Below, piece by piece: positions 1 through 12,601 of a DNA stretch of 64,000 bases. The notes below the pieces were generated by a model. That model saw only the letters and a list, made by a program, of their open reading frames with translations, was not told the origin of the DNA and ran no database searches. The first letter of the stretch is position 1. Every line of letters starts with the position of its first letter. The stretch is from Berberis thunbergii (taxonomy: Eukaryota; Streptophyta; Magnoliopsida; Ranunculales; Berberidaceae). The position numbers were made by a program, and so were the translations under genes. The DNA lies in assembly GCA_003290165.1 (NCBI GenBank), contig QNQO01000652.1, positions 248,001 to 312,000 on the forward strand, in the 5' to 3' direction.

Positions 1-126
1 GAAATTAAATTAAAAAAATAAATTGGACCTAAAGCCTAAAAATAAAATAAAACAATGAGCAAGAAAGATAATACCCAAAACCTCCCTTATAAAATGAAGC
101 ATGTCCTCGGCAACGGCGCAAAAATT
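1..126 (-). mobile_element. Internal start of an LTR retroelement (cut by window edge)
   Basis: This is the first part of the internal domain of a minus-strand LTR element whose 5' LTR follows at 127-1435. Reading leftward from the LTR there is a short AT spacer and then a primer-binding site. The rest of the element lies outside the window, so it cannot be said whether it is autonomous or a large non-coding derivative (LARD). Confidence 0.7.
104..120 (-). promoter_or_regulatory. Primer-binding site, tRNA-Asp type
   Basis: On the minus strand this reads TGCGCCGTTGCCGAGGA, close to the plant tRNA-Asp primer site TGGCGCCGTTGCCGGGGA. It sits a few bases inside the LTR end, where reverse transcription would be primed. 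It has mismatches, consistent with an old copy. Confidence 0.75.
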
Positions 127-1435
127 TGATTACGCCCAATCAGTACACGCGGTAAATTGCAGTAAAGATTGGGGTATCGATCCCACGAGGAAAAATGATC
201 TACAAAACAAGGTCAAGGAAGAAGAACTACGCGAAGCTAAATTTAAGAAATTCTAGAAATTTTGAAATATGAAATTGAATTTAGTTTAATAAATATCAAG
301 TTTAGAAAAATCACAAGGTTCTAAGAATCCCTCCTAGATTTCACGCGCCAACTAGTATTGATTCGCTATGATAACTCAATTACGTGTTTCACATCCCAAA
401 CAACATAATCGGAAAAATAGTCTTTAATGCACCAATATATTCTAATGTAAATGGATTTTAGATTTCACTTTCTCTAGAAAGCACAAAGATTGGTCATATA
501 TGATATCCTAAATTTACAATATATTCGGAGACAAAAACGCAATAAAAGACAATCACATATAACTAACCTACCGGAATTAATTGATCTTTAAAATTTCACA
601 CATAAGAAAAACATGACTAGACTTACATGGAGAAGAAAAGGACAACCACCATAATAATAATCTACGAAGAAATTGATGAAATCTTTGTCGCTAAAATAAC
701 ATAAACTCCTATATTAAATAAAAGTGAAAATCATAAATACCATTATTCATCGTGAAAGCATAAAACGAACCAAATACCAATTAAGTGTGTTACATCTAAG
801 AGTTCATCTCTTCGCCTTGCGTGGAGTTTAGTGACACATGGTGTAGGTGATGACAACAATAGCGGTGTGGAGCTTCATGGCAGCGCGTGGTGGATTAGCA
901 ATGCGTACTCGGCTGTTGATGCGTTGTGTGTGCCCCTGTTGTTCATACGCTCTCTGTTGTTCCTCCGTTCTCTGCCCGTGTGTTGCTGTATTTATGGTAG
1001 AAAGAAATAACTCCTTATTGAAAACCCAATTGAAAACCAAATGCAAATTGAAAACCAAATACAAATTGGAAACCAAAAAAAAAACAAAAACAAAAGGAAA
1101 CCAATGGGTCCCACCCTTTTATTTAGATTATGTTCTAATAACAGGAAATGTGGGTTTGACTATGGTCATCCATATTACTCCTTTGTTCCACCAAAATTAA
1201 AAACTAATTTCCTTTTATTTTTTTCTTTGGTTCTCTTTATTAATCTTTATCTTGAGTGTATCCCGCTCCACTTCGTCAATTTGTCTATGAATTTCCAAAT
1301 TTACCATGCTAATGCACTTTTGTCATTTGAACTTCAAATCTTACAAAAATAGAATAATTAAACTAAAATACACTATTTTAAATACTAACAAATATAAATT
1401 TGGAGGTATATTATTTAATAACTATGTGAATATCA
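127..1435 (-). repeat. 5' LTR of a tRNA-Asp-primed retroelement
   Basis: Read on the minus strand the block starts TGATATTCACATAG at 1435 and ends GGGCGTAATCA at 127, the canonical TG...CA ends. Both ends and much of the body match the solo LTR at 34100-35911, but the central part is shorter and different (about 1.3 kb against 1.8 kb). It inserted into the RNase H-side end of a gypsy pol gene. The 5 bp outside the LTR (1436-1440, TCACT) would be the target-site duplication, but its partner is off-window. Short reading frames inside are not gene-like. Confidence 0.8.
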
Positions 1436-1440
1436 TCACT

Positions 1441-2240
1441 TCCCATGTATGATTTCAGACTCTGGAATACTTGCTCGCACTCTTCATCCCATCTGAAGCC
1501 CTTGCTCCCTCTCAAAATTTTGAAAAAGAGGAGGCACTTGTCTGACGATTTAAAATAAATATGTTGAGTGCTGCGACCTCCCACTACGGCTCCGAACTTT
1601 CCTTTCAGTGGTCGGGGACTTTATATCAAGAAGAGCCTGAATCTGCTTTGGATCGACCTCTATCCCTCTTTGGTTCACTATGTAACCAAGGAATTTGCCT
1701 GATTCAACCTCAAATGTGCATTTTTGCGGGTTGAGCTTCATCTGATACTTGCAAAACTGATTGAATGCTTTGGCGAGGTCGGCGATATGATCAAGATAGC
1801 GGAGGCTTTCGATCAACATATCGTCTATGTAGATCTCCATGTTCTTGCCGATTTGTTCCTTGAACATCCAGTTCACCAGTCATTGATATGTTGCTTCTGC
1901 ATTCTTTAAGCCGAACGACATCACCCGATAACAATATATCCCTCTTTTAGTTATGAAAGAGGTCTTCTATTGGTCTAGGGGGTGCATTTTTATCTGGTTA
2001 TATCTGGAATAGGCGTCCATGAAACTCATGAGGCTGTGTTCAGACGTGGTGTTTACAATTTGATCAATGTGGGGAAGCAAAAAGTTGTTTTTCAGACATG
2101 CCTTGTTCAAGTCTATGTAGTCTACACAGACTCTCCACTTCATGTTTTTATTTCTTACCAGAAGGTTGTTTACCAGTCAATCTGGATATCGTGCCTCTTT
2201 GATCATGTCAACATTGAATAGTTTCTATACATCTTCGTTT
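1441..2240 (-). pseudogene. Ty3/gypsy reverse transcriptase fragment
   Basis: Minus-strand translation gives a recognisable gypsy reverse transcriptase: the YPDWL and WRVCVDY motifs near 2100-2180, the SFMDAYS motif, FGLKNA, the catalytic YIDD box in MEIYIDDML near 1818-1838, then KFLGYIV and RGIEVDP. The connection to RNase H (FFKILR...WDEECEQ) runs into the insertion at 1440. Stops and frameshifts break it, for example just before LVNWMF, so it is inactive. It belongs to the same element as the PR, gag and LTR up to 5732. A related element lies at 57745-60642. Confidence 0.85.
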
Positions 2241-3560
2241 ATGATATGGTTTCTTTCGAGAGTCACATGTCTCTTATTCTGCCTGATGGTTCTCTGCGCG
2301 GGGTCAACCTCCAATCTTTGAGAGATCACGAATGGGTCAATTCCCACCATGTTTCGCACCGTCCAGGTGAATACATCTTGATTTTGCCGCAACAACTTTA
2401 TAAGTTGTTCTGCTAATTCTTTGCTTAGGCGAGAACCTATCGAGATGGCTTTGTTGTTGGGCTGTCGAGGTAGATCGTGATAAGTTCCTCCTCAGGTTAA
2501 CTGACATTAGGTCTTCCTCTTGGGCTAACTGGAGTCTCATCATCTGTGTTGGAAGATTCTTCTTCGATCACCGGGGTCGGGCTTTGAGAAGTCATAATCG
2601 CGGACTCGGACTGTAGTTGATAGTTGTCCAGCTGCTTTAGAACTGCGTAGTAGCAGTCTCTGGCTTCCGGTTGGTTTCCTCGTATGATGGCTACTTCTTG
2701 ATTGGTAGGATGCTTGATACATTGGTGCAAAGTAGAAACTGTTGCCTCCATCTGGTGGAGCCATGGCTTTTCCCAGGATGATGTTGTAGGTGGACGAGGC
2801 ATCAACCACCACAAACTTCTGGAATAAGACTTTCTAAAGTTGTGGCTCTTTTACCACCAAGGATTGTGATTTTGTTTTTCGAGGTAATTTCGGTCTCCTG
2901 ATTTTAAGAAATATTTTTTGGTGTGTAAAGAAAAAACGTAAAAATTTCAAAGATACATGAAATATATAACAAATTTCGAGGATATATTAAATATGTGAAA
3001 AAAATAATATGCAAGTAAGTAAATGTATTAGACATATTAAATGAAACCAATATACCTATAATTAGAAAATCAAGGGGTAGTTTAAATAATCAATATATAA
3101 GTAGAAGAAGTGATAATTAGGAAATTAGGGAGCATTTCAGAAAGCAATAAATAATTAGAATTAATGATAATTAGAAGAAGAAAAAAAACTCTAAATTTAT
3201 GGAAAAGTTTTCAAAAAATGTACTTTTTAGTAGCTGGATTTTGTATTTTTAAGAAAAAAAAACTTTGAAATTTACGAAAAAATAAAAAAAATTCTTCCGC
3301 CCTTTTTCTTTTCGTAATTTCAAAAAACGAAAATTTCGTATAATTTCACAAAATCACAGTCATTGCCTGTTACTATTGTCAATCTGATCTTCCCGACAGG
3401 GAAGCATTTTACCCTGCTGAACCTGACCATAGAATGACTGGAAGGCATTAGGTTATCTTCCTTCAGCTGCATGTTGCGGAACGCGTTGAGGAATAGAACA
3501 TTCAAGGAGCTCCCGGTGTCTACTATAGATCTCCTAACTTCCCAGTTTGTTATAAAGACC
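2241..3560 (-). pseudogene. Ty3/gypsy linker and retropepsin region, interrupted
   Basis: The minus strand encodes the protease end of a gypsy polyprotein. The first half (3560 to 3359) reads NVLFLNAFRNMQL and RLTIVTGN. The second half (2864 to about 2540) reads VVVDASSTYNIILGK, LHQCIKHPTNQE and GNQPEARDCYYAVLKQL. These match the order in the related copy near 57900-58330, where the sequence is uninterrupted. A 494-bp AT-rich block (2865-3358) separates the halves. There is an in-frame stop in EPQL*KVLF. 2241-2540 is the poorly conserved linker to RT. Confidence 0.75.
2865..3358. mobile_element. AT-rich insertion in the gypsy protease, MITE-like
   Basis: The block is bounded by TGTGATTTTGT (2865-2875) and its exact reverse complement ACAAAATCACA (3348-3358). 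It splits a protease region that is continuous in the related element near 58100. The content is very AT-rich with no reading frame. No clean target-site duplication was found, so a small DNA transposon is the likeliest but not the only reading. Confidence 0.4.
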
Positions 3561-5023
3561 GAAATTACCAGGTCGTCATTATGCGGAATTGGACGCCTTG
3601 GAGGTCTTTATCTATGAAAGTCAAGGGCAAAATTGGGCTTTGGGCTCAAGCATGCTACACCTGTTGGTCCTTGTAGGTCGACCGGGTTCACATCTCTCGG
3701 AGCGCTCTTTTGTGGGACCTGTTGGACTGTTCGACTTTTGAACATACTCCATGCAGGACGTAAGCAACGGCTGCCGCCTCGCCTCTAGTTTTGATGAAGA
3801 TCTGTTCCTTTTCCTTAGCCCAGTCATGTGTGACGTTTGGGCTCAAGAATTCTTGATTCAGTGCTCAATCTCGTCCTAAGATTCTTCTAGTCTTCGGTAT
3901 CATGGTCGCTGTCCTTGTGAAAGTAGCAGTATTTTCTATTGTTCCATTGTGAAGGGTTTCCCCAGAGTTTGACAGGCCACTTTACTTCTCTCCGACCCTT
4001 AATGGCTTTGAGAACAATGGACGGGCTGGAGTTGAGGGGAATGAAGGATTGGGAGTCGACGTAGTTGGAGAATTTATCTGGCCCAGTGCGGCCAGAGTCA
4101 GGCTTGTCGACGTTCCGCTTCCTCTTACCCCATCATCGCCCCCCTTGTTGTCTCTGGAACCAAAATCCTTATCTTCGAACTTCGTATTCTTCTTGGCGGC
4201 TAACATCTCGTCGAGAGTGATGTATTTCTAGGCACTCTTCAGTAAGTCCTCCATATTAGTTGGAGGCTCCAGAGTGATGAAATCGTAGAACTTGCCTCTC
4301 CTCATACCTAAGGTGAAGGTTGTGACCGCGGTGTCATCACTGCAACCGTTGATGAGGGTTAGCTCATCATTGAAGCATTTGACATATTCCTTCAATGTCT
4401 TGCTCTGCTTCTGTTTGATGGTTAGTAGGTAATGCAGGTCCTTTCTGATCCACTAAATGTCGACAAATCATGTGAGAAACGTTGTTGCTAGTGTTCAGAA
4501 TGAGTCGATGGACTTCAAAGGTAGGTTGTGGAACCAAGTCATCGCTGACTTCTTCAGGCTAGTAGGGAATGATCGACAAATTACTGCTTCGGACCAGTGT
4601 CATTACATGCTAGAACTGGCATAGGTGATCAGATGGGTTTGTTGTCTCGTCGTAAAACTCTAATTTTGGAGTAGTAAATTACTTCGGTAGGAGCTCGTTC
4701 ATGATGTGATCCATGAAGGGGGAGAATGAGGTTGAACAACACGTCAATATCAGTGGCCCTAGTCGGATGGTGTTCTGCGAGGCGAGTCGATCGACCCTAG
4801 ACGCTGAGTCTCTGTTGGCCGCTCCTCCACCTTTAGTATCATGCCTCTCCTGAACATGTTTTCTGATCTTCTGTGGAAGGAACTCTTTGCTGCTCCCAAT
4901 CTCCTTCTGTGAGTGGAGGGTTCTGCTGAGTAAGCCACTCCACCGCTCGTGCAATTTGCGAAGCTCTTCCAGTTCGAGGGCTTCTGGGATGTCTCCATTG
5001 TTGCGAGATCTTGTGGTTACCAT
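3561..5023 (-). pseudogene. Ty3/gypsy gag remnant
   Basis: The start is probably the ATG at 5023 (MVTTRSRNNGD). The first 110 codons are open down to MDHIMNELLPK, where a stop interrupts, and the capsid motif then continues as PKLEFYDETTNPSDHL. Nearer 3900 comes a Cys/His knuckle, KYCYFHKDSDHDTED. This order (retrotrans-gag, then knuckle, then PR) is standard for plant gypsy elements. Frame changes and stops show that it is dead. The related gag at 58330-59960 shares the HDT(N/E)D knuckle. Confidence 0.75.
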
Positions 5024-5082
5024 CTCTCTGGACTATGAGGAAGGGTGATATCACTGTTTTGTTAAGGAACTTCATCGTTCCA

Positions 5083-5099
5083 CACAGACGGTGCCAAAC
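5083..5099 (-). promoter_or_regulatory. Primer-binding-site region of the gypsy element
   Basis: Immediately inside the LTR the minus strand reads GTTTGGCACCGTCTGTGTGG, a segment typical of the start of plant gypsy internal domains (TTTGGCGCCGTCTGTGGGG). The second gypsy copy has the same segment at 59971-59989. The primer tRNA is not assigned here. Confidence 0.6.
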
Positions 5100-5732
5100 T
5101 GTTGTAGTCAAATCTTGTTCTCCTTGACCTTGACCTGCACAGGGAACACAAGTGAGTCAAGGACCACCATTGTGGTGGCTGATGGCACTCTGATGCTAAA
5201 GTTAGACAAGGCTTGAGAAATGCTTAAAACTGTAAATTGAATTCTAACGTACCTTTGTTCATCAACCCTGTGCCTTATTTATAATGCGAGAGCCCTTGTT
5301 CGGCTAGGCCTTTGATGGCGTAGTTTAGAAGAAAAAAAAAAGATCTTGCTGTAGATCCTTTCTTAGTTGGGAGTCATCCATATTGGAGAGTTTTCCTACA
5401 CGACTTGTGCTCCTAGATATGTGGGAGAATTTTCCCTTTTAGAGTGTTGTCCATGCAGGGAAGTTTCCATGTACGACTTTTCTCCGGTGTTTGTTTCCTA
5501 GTTGGAACCAATGTATTATTAGCCTGCTCATCTTAGGTGATCCCCCAGATATTTGCCTGATTATACCTTACGGGTATTGGGTTTTACCATGTGACGTGTG
5601 GGCTTAGTAGGGCGCTGCAATTTCGATCCAACCTTCTAGATCCTGTCAATATGGGCTTAGCATTGTCTAGGCTTTGCAAGATTGGGTGGGCATTCATGCC
5701 CGCTTTATTCTGCTGACGAGATTATCATAACA
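5100..5732 (-). repeat. 5' LTR of gypsy element 1
   Basis: The minus strand starts TGTTATGATAAT at 5732 and ends CTACAACA at 5100, next to the primer-site region. The whole block aligns by eye with the LTR at 59990-60642, so the two gypsy fragments are one family. A TATA box (TATAAATA on the minus strand) lies near 5276-5284 in both copies, with transcription expected toward gag. No 3' LTR is in the window. Confidence 0.8.
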
Positions 5733-6180
5733 CGCATACTGCGTGGATTAAAGGATGGTGTGGTATACCATCAGGGGGTATTGGAATTCAAGAGGAAATT
5801 GAAGAAAAGTACCTTCCTTGAGAAGTGAATCAAGGGCTTCTGCCATTCCCACAGTGGTTCCATTTGCAAGCATTTGTGCTTCATGCAGAGAGTTTGTAAA
5901 GTTTTTATGTTCATTTTGTAGAAATCCATCTTTGTAACTCACAACCCAACAAGGAAAAAATCATAAAACCAACAAGAACAACAATACAAAGAAAAATGAA
6001 GAAGTTAAGCAATGGATCTCAAAGCATACATGTGAACTCTACATTGGCTGAATTGGGAGAGAGACAAAGGAAACACAATGTCTATAGAAGATAAATCCTC
6101 TGCACTTATTTTCATGCATTGAGTATAATGACCTAAAATGAATATAAAACAAATGAAGACTCTTTAATTATATGGAAGTT
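5733..6180. other. Unassigned AT-rich interval
   Basis: A 64-codon minus-strand reading frame (5748-5942) has no features I recognise and no neighbours to support it. I see no RNA gene, TIR or LTR here. It may be the eroded 5' end of the copia element that follows. Confidence 0.3.
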
Positions 6181-9100
6181 CTTGAAGGACAAATATGACT
6201 ATCAGAAGGCAGTTATACACCCTCTTGCCCAGCTTGAATGTTTAAACTTGAGGTTCCAAGACTTTTAACACAATGTCAAAGTATAATTATACAATTTTCA
6301 ATATTGTTTTTTGTCTTAAGTTTTGTGGAGGACGCTCAGATGATTGAGAAAACTTTATCGACTTTTAATACATCAAGTGTCCTCATGCATCATCAATACC
6401 ATGAATTTCAATTTACTAAATTATTTAGAATTAGTGATTTGTCTCATTGTAGCAGAAGAAAATGTTAAAGTGTCATGGAAGAAATAAACATTCTAGAAGA
6501 GGTGAAAACTCTGGAAGATGTAGTCACAATAATCACCCAACAAAGATGGTTACTATAATCACACTAGAAGAGGTTGTTACCTCGGTATAGGTAGTCAGAA
6601 CTATTACCATAAGTGGTCTATAACTCCTGCCAAAGATAATGAGAAAACTCTTGCTGCTAATGAGAATCCTTATAGAAATTCAGCTAAGTCGGATGATACT
6701 TGTTATAGATGTGGTAAACATATACATTAGTCGCTTGTTTATCGTGCAACAACAAAGGCAGTAGAGAAGTATTGAGCTTCCATTAAACCAAAAAGAGACA
6801 AACTTGATCCAATGGAAAGATACTAATAATCCATCTAAATATCCAATTACTATTACTCACTTGGATTTTCTTGAGTTTTTTCAAGATGTTGACAATGCGT
6901 CTTAGTAATATTGTATTTTGATTTCACCTTGTAAAAATCTTCTGCGTGTTTTTGTGTGTGTTTGCTAGATGTAAATTATATGTAAAACATGGATAGTTTA
7001 TCTAAACTTATATATGGTTTGAAGTATATTTACTAGTTTGATGTATTCCTTAACTCGTATATGTTTATTCTTTAAACGTATGGATCATGACATGCAAATT
7101 TGGATGATGATACATGTTTGAATGGTATTGCTACTACCCATACAATACAGAGAAGTCACAAAATTTTCTCTACACTAGACCTTAAAACAAAAAAGGTGCT
7201 TACCATATCCGAACCTGTACAAATTATTGAAGGCTCTGGTAGAGCCCACCTTATGTTACCAAATAGTACTCATTAATTTATTTATTTATTCAGAATGTGT
7301 TATATTCTAGTAGTTCCAGAAGAAACTTACCAAATTTAAGGATACATTTGAATAGGTATCATAGTGAGACTACTAATGAAGGCAACAAAGAATATCTATG
7401 CATCATGTCTAGTTTTAGAAATTTTTTATGTTGTCTCCTTAGGATTATATTCTATAACTACTAGAGTTGTCAAATCACATGTCATCTTAAGCCATAAACT
7501 TAAAACACGCCAAAAACTCACTGACACAAACATTGCTTATTTGACATGATCATTTGCGTCATCTTGGATCCACCATGTTGCAGAAAATTATAGAGAACTC
7601 TAGTTGTCATCCCTTAGCTCAAACACAGCTTCATTTGCTGAGTGGATACTTATGCATTTTGTTCGCAAAGTAGAATTGTTATTATATCACATTATCTTAA
7701 TATTACTACTGCGTCACCATCATTCTTACAGAAAATATAAGGTAACATTTGTACACCTATTCACTCTGTAAGTAGATCTTTTAGATATTATGTGGTGTTC
7801 ATAGACGCTTCCACTAGATGGTTTTATGAGCATAATCTCGTTTTTGGCATATTAATAGCACAAATTATTATACTTAAAGCCTAATTCCCAGGCTGTCATA
7901 TCAAATCTATTCGGCATGATAATGTAGCTAAGTTTACTTCACAAGTGTTTAATGACTTTTGTTCATCAATATGGATTGATATTGAACATTTAGTCTCACA
8001 TGTACATCCACGTAATGGCTTAGAAAAATCTATAATTAAGCGTATTCAAACCATTGTTAGGCCTTTATTTATGCAGTATAAACCATCCATTAGTGTTTGA
8101 GGATAAGTAATCTTGCATGCTATAAAGTTGTTTCGCCTTCGATTGAATTTGTATCATCAATATTCCTATATAGCCCAAACCGAATTAAAGTGGGTCCTTA
8201 ATGTCGATTAGGAATTTATCTTGGTTACGATTCCCCCTCTGTCATCCACTATTTAGAATCATTAACCTATAAGGTTTATACCGCCCGATTTGCAGATTGC
8301 TAGTTTGATGAGACCATATTCCCACCGTTAGGCGGAAATAAACAAAATCTCACAAAATAACAAATAGATGAATAGCAGTGTAAATTACTTGGAATACTCC
8401 CACTCTGTCTCATTTGGACCCTAGAACATCTCAATGAGATTATGAGATAAAAATAATATTACATATTCAAGAAACTGGGAATTAATTTCCTGATGCAGCT
8501 AAAGTTATAAAGTCACATGAACCAGCTATAAATGCCTCTGCTTGAATAAGGCAACATGTGAATCGGTTGCACGCTTGAAGCGTGACAACCTATAGGTTTC
8601 AAATATCAACTCCTCAAAAGAAAAACATTAATAAAAATTTATGCCCTAATGTTTCTAAAGAATCAATATTTGAAACTCCTTCAAAAGTTATATATAAGAA
8701 AAGTTGTATATGAAACTCCAGAAGTTGTTTTACATAACGCTCCTGACGATTTTATGTTTGAAATCCGAGTTATCCATAACCTCAAAAGTGGTAGTCACAT
8801 CCTTAAAGTGATTGAAAAAGCTCATGAAGAGGCTCAAGTACCTGATAATAATGAAATATCAAAAATCCCCTGAAGAGGCTCAGGTACTTGATAATAATGA
8901 AATATTAATAAAACTAAGACATGATTTATACAGTTTGAAACAAATAAAAAGAATGTGGTATAACCATCTTAGTAAATATCTTTGTAAGGAAGGTTATGTA
9001 AATAATCTTATTTATCCATGTGTTTTTTATAAAGAAATCTATTAATTATTTTGTTATAGTAACAGTTTATGTAGATGATATAAATCTAGTTGGATCTAAA

Positions 9101-10057
9101 GAAAACCTTGAAAATGTTGCGAAGCACTTAAAGAAATAACCTGAAATGAAAAACTTAGGAAAAACAAAGTTTTTGTTTCGCCATACAGATCAAGAAAAGT
9201 ACTAGTAGGATATTAGATTATCAGTCAAGATATACTGAAAAGATTTTGCAGTGCTTTAATATGGACAAATCTCATCCACTTAGAATACCTATGGTTCTTC
9301 GGTCTTTAGATATAAAGAAAGACCCGAATCAACAAAAAACAAAATGAAGAAATACTTGGTCCTGAAGTACCATATTTGAGTGCCATTGGTACATAGTTAT
9401 ATTTGAAACAATGTACAAGACCTAATATAACATTTTCTGTCAACTTATTAGCAATGTATAGTTTTGCACCTACTCGTAGACACTGGAACGATGTTAAGAA
9501 CATATTTTGATTTCTTCATGTGACTGTTGATAATTGTTGGCTATGCAGATTCAAGCTATCCCTTTGACCCCAATAAGGGCCACTCACAAACAGGTTACAA
9601 ATTCATGAATTGTAATGCAACTAGTTTCCAACAATTTATTAAACAAACCTTAGTAACTACCTTCTCAAATCATTCTAAAATCATTGAACTAGATGTAGCT
9701 AGCTAAGAAGGTGTATGACTTAGATATTTAATTCAACATATAAGAAGCAGCTGCTAATTAACTATATTGATCAACTAACTATATTATATGAAGATAATGT
9801 TGCATGTGTTACCCAAATGCAAGAAAGTTTCATTAAAGGAGATCAAACCAAACATATTCTGGTAAAGTCTTTTATCCACACGAGCTTCAGAAGAATAATG
9901 AAATTGAAGTTAGACAAATACAATCTAGTGACTTAGTTGCAGATCTCTTCAGCAAAGCATTACCTAAATCAGTTTTCCATAAATTGGTTTACAAGATTGG
10001 CATACGTCGACATAATCAACAAACTAATTGAGTTTTGTTATCATGAGGGGGAGTTAT
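6181..10057 (+). mobile_element. Decayed Ty1/copia element 1 (gag-pol)
   Basis: Domains appear in copia order. Gag: LNLRFQDF near 6240 and a broken CCHC knuckle starting CYRCGKHIH near 6700. GAG-pre-integrase: HLRHLGSTMLQKIIENS near 7545-7600. Integrase core: SIRHDNVAKFTSQVFND and HVHPRNGLEKS at about 7905-8035. RT: SLKQIKRMWYNHLSKYL and the VDD region near 8930-9100. RNase H: LYEDNVACVTQMQESFIKG near 9785-9850, ending KLVYKIGIRRHNQQTN at 10030. Many stops and frameshifts occur throughout. The 5' LTR is missing and the 3' end has a PPT and LTR. Confidence 0.85.
10043..10053 (+). promoter_or_regulatory. Polypurine tract of copia element 1
   Basis: ATGAGGGGGAG lies just after the RNase H stop and five bases before the likely LTR start TGTTAGGGG. 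This is the usual site of plus-strand priming. Confidence 0.7.
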
Positions 10058-10860
10058 TGTTAGGGGAAGTATTTATAAGTATAACTCCAGGGAGCATCTA
10101 GAAGTATGCTACATCAATATTGTGCGTGTTGTACTCTTTTTCCTTTGACACATGGTTTTATCCCATTGGGTTTCCTATCAATGTTTTAATGAGGCAACAT
10201 CATATGCATCTACCATATTCCTGGAGAATGTTGTACTCTTTTTCCCATCATTTAGGTTTTTCCACTAGATTTTAATTGCAAGGTTTTTAATGAAGAAACA
10301 GTGGTAGACATCCAAGGAAGAGTATCATAAACATGTGGATGTCCACCTCCTAGATGAGTTGGTACAACAACAATTTGGATATTGCCACATCTATAACATG
10401 AGGTGACATGACGTGTCTCCCATGATCACCTCCATTTTCCCATCTAGTAGAGATGTGTTTATCTCTTCCTGGAGGTGCCGACCAAACTATTGTGTAAATG
10501 TTTGGATATTATAATATGATGGTAAGGAATAAAAGACTAATGTATGGAACGGTAAATGAAAGTACAGTGGTAAATGAAAGTACTTTCAACTCTAAGACGT
10601 TATAAGCATGAAAGCCTCGAGCTATCGAATATTATCCTTGATTTGGTATTTTCATTCGTTACGAGTGAATCAGATGTGAGTATTCTCAAACTTATGTTTA
10701 CTCTTTTGTTAGAAATATTAGGTCTATTTTGTTCGAAATTGTGATATAGCATACATTTCAAATTGTTTGCTTTCCATATCATAGATTCTTTGGCATGGTT
10801 GTTGATCAACCTGGATCAACTATATTAAGGAAAATCAGTAATAATTTGAGTGGAAACTTA
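10058..10860 (+). repeat. 3' LTR (end not certain) of copia element 1
   Basis: The block starts TGTTAGGGGAAG right after the polypurine tract. It shares stretches with 11720-11990, notably TGTTGTACTCTTTTTCC and the phrase GGTTTTAATGAGGCAAC, so the two copia remnants are related. The 3' end of the LTR could not be fixed. Sequence up to the MITE at 10861 is assigned here provisionally. Confidence 0.5.
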
Positions 10861-11157
10861 CTACACCATATGGCATTTGTAACACCCTAAAGTATCATTT
10901 TTAAAATGTAACAATTCACCTAACAACTTTACACATTTTCACAAATAAAATGATACAATAATAGTATCATCATGAAGAGTATCATTATAAAAGTGATACT
11001 ATTCATGGTGATCCAACTTATTGTATCATTTTTTTTGTGTTACTGTTTTTCATTTTTTGACTAAATTTAGTTTTGATTTGAAATTGTTTGGTGAATTGTA
11101 ACATCTAAAAAATAATATTGTTTTGAGAGATGTTACAAAAGTGCCAATTTGGTGTAG
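10861..11157. mobile_element. MITE with CTACACCA termini
   Basis: The left end CTACACCATATGGCATTTG and the reverse complement of the right end, CTACACCAAATTGGCACTTTTG, form imperfect terminal inverted repeats. A second inverted pair (TGTAACAATTCACC near 10907 and GGTGAATTGTAACA near 11090) lies inside, so the whole 297 bp can fold back. Flanks TTA and TGA may be a 3-bp duplication with one change, which would suit PIF/Harbinger, but this is weak. There is no coding capacity. Confidence 0.6.
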
Positions 11158-12000
11158 TGAGTGTACACCTTCATTTACTTACTAAGAATCTATGCACACT
11201 TTGTTCGCAAGGAAAACTTATCACTGGACCATCTATTCTCATGGTGGTTTCTGAGAACTATCTTTCTTACAGAGGATACATGGTGATATCAGTAGCCACA
11301 TTAGATACTTTATGATTTTATTAGATGTTTCAACTAGGTGGTCCCATATATATTTACTTTTTACTCGCAATTTTGCCTTTGCCAGATTACTTACTCATAT
11401 ATTCAACTAAGTGCACATTTTTCTCACCACCATATCAAGTCTATCAATTTGATAATGCAGGAGAGTTCGCCTCACAAAATTTTGATGATGATTGCTCTTC
11501 ATTAGAAATTGATGTTGAACAACTTGTCCCGCATGTACAATATTTTGACAATCTATCAAACAAACATTAGTGGTTACCTTCTTCAATCCAGTGACAACCT
11601 TGTTGATCTCTTTACTAAAATACTACCTGAGTCAACTCTTCAAAAATAGTGTATAGAATCGGAATCCGCTGGCTCAATCATCAAACCAACTAAAGTTCAT
11701 TGTAATGAGGGAGAATAACTATTAGGGTGAGCATCTTGAAGTATGCAATACTGGATTTTAGCTATTGTAGTCCTTTTCCTTTATTATGTTTTATTCCACT
11801 GGATTTTGCTATCAAAGTTTTAACGATGCATCAATGTGCGCACCTATCACAGTTTGTGAAGAATGTTGTACTCTTTTTCCTTATCCTTTCTTTTTTCCCA
11901 CTAGATTTTTTTCTTGACAAGGTTTTAATGAGGCAACAATTATTGGCATCTAAGGGGAAATGCTATGTGTATTGTGGCTGCCCACATTAACCTATGGATT
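11158..12000 (+). mobile_element. Decayed, internally deleted copia element 2
   Basis: 11190-11570 carries GAG-pre-integrase and integrase pieces: CSQGKL, then FQLGGP, then QFDNAGEFASQNFDDDCSS. At about 11575 the sequence jumps straight to the RNase H tail (SSDNLVDLFTKILPESTLQK). Everything in between, including RT, is gone. A purine tract (ATGAGGGAGAATAAC) near 11703 and LTR-like sequence follow. It is related to copia element 1. Confidence 0.7.
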
Positions 12001-12597
12001 GCACACAAATCTAGGGTTAAGTTTTGTACCTATGCCTGTATAAACCTGTATCTTCTTAGATTGTGTGGTGTTCTTGAGATAATAAAGAGTAAGATATTAC
12101 AACTATTTTCTTCCTCCAATGTTCTCTTATTTTCTCCATTTATTATTGAGCTAATTGGATTAGTCACTACAACATCTAGTTTCCTGATTTATCAGTGACT
12201 TTAACTATTCCTAGTTTTCTTCAAAAATTACTCAATCATATAATTTTAGCATTTCAAACCTCTCAACGAGCTGAAAAAAACCACCTTGTCACTCTCCCTT
12301 TTAAGGTGAATTGCCCTTTTCTCATAATTGGATGGTGGTTGTGACACGAACTAGAAGTAAAAATAATATAAGGCAAAATAAATGAGGGAAACATGAAGCT
12401 CATACAAGTCTATTACTTGATAATAAAAAAACACATTAGAAAGGAAAAAATGAACACTAATTCAACTCCTATAAAACAAGACAACTAAAGCCACTTTCAG
12501 CAACCAAGATAAACACTGACTTTTAAATAAATAGATCCATAAAGACTAAGACAAAATAATAAACTCCTAAGGATTAGAGCTTTCCACACTTATACAA
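12001..12597. other. Unassigned interval
   Basis: This is probably the end of the copia LTR followed by AT-rich sequence. I see no gene, RNA or clear repeat boundary. Confidence 0.3.
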
Positions 12598-12601
12598 ATA
12601 A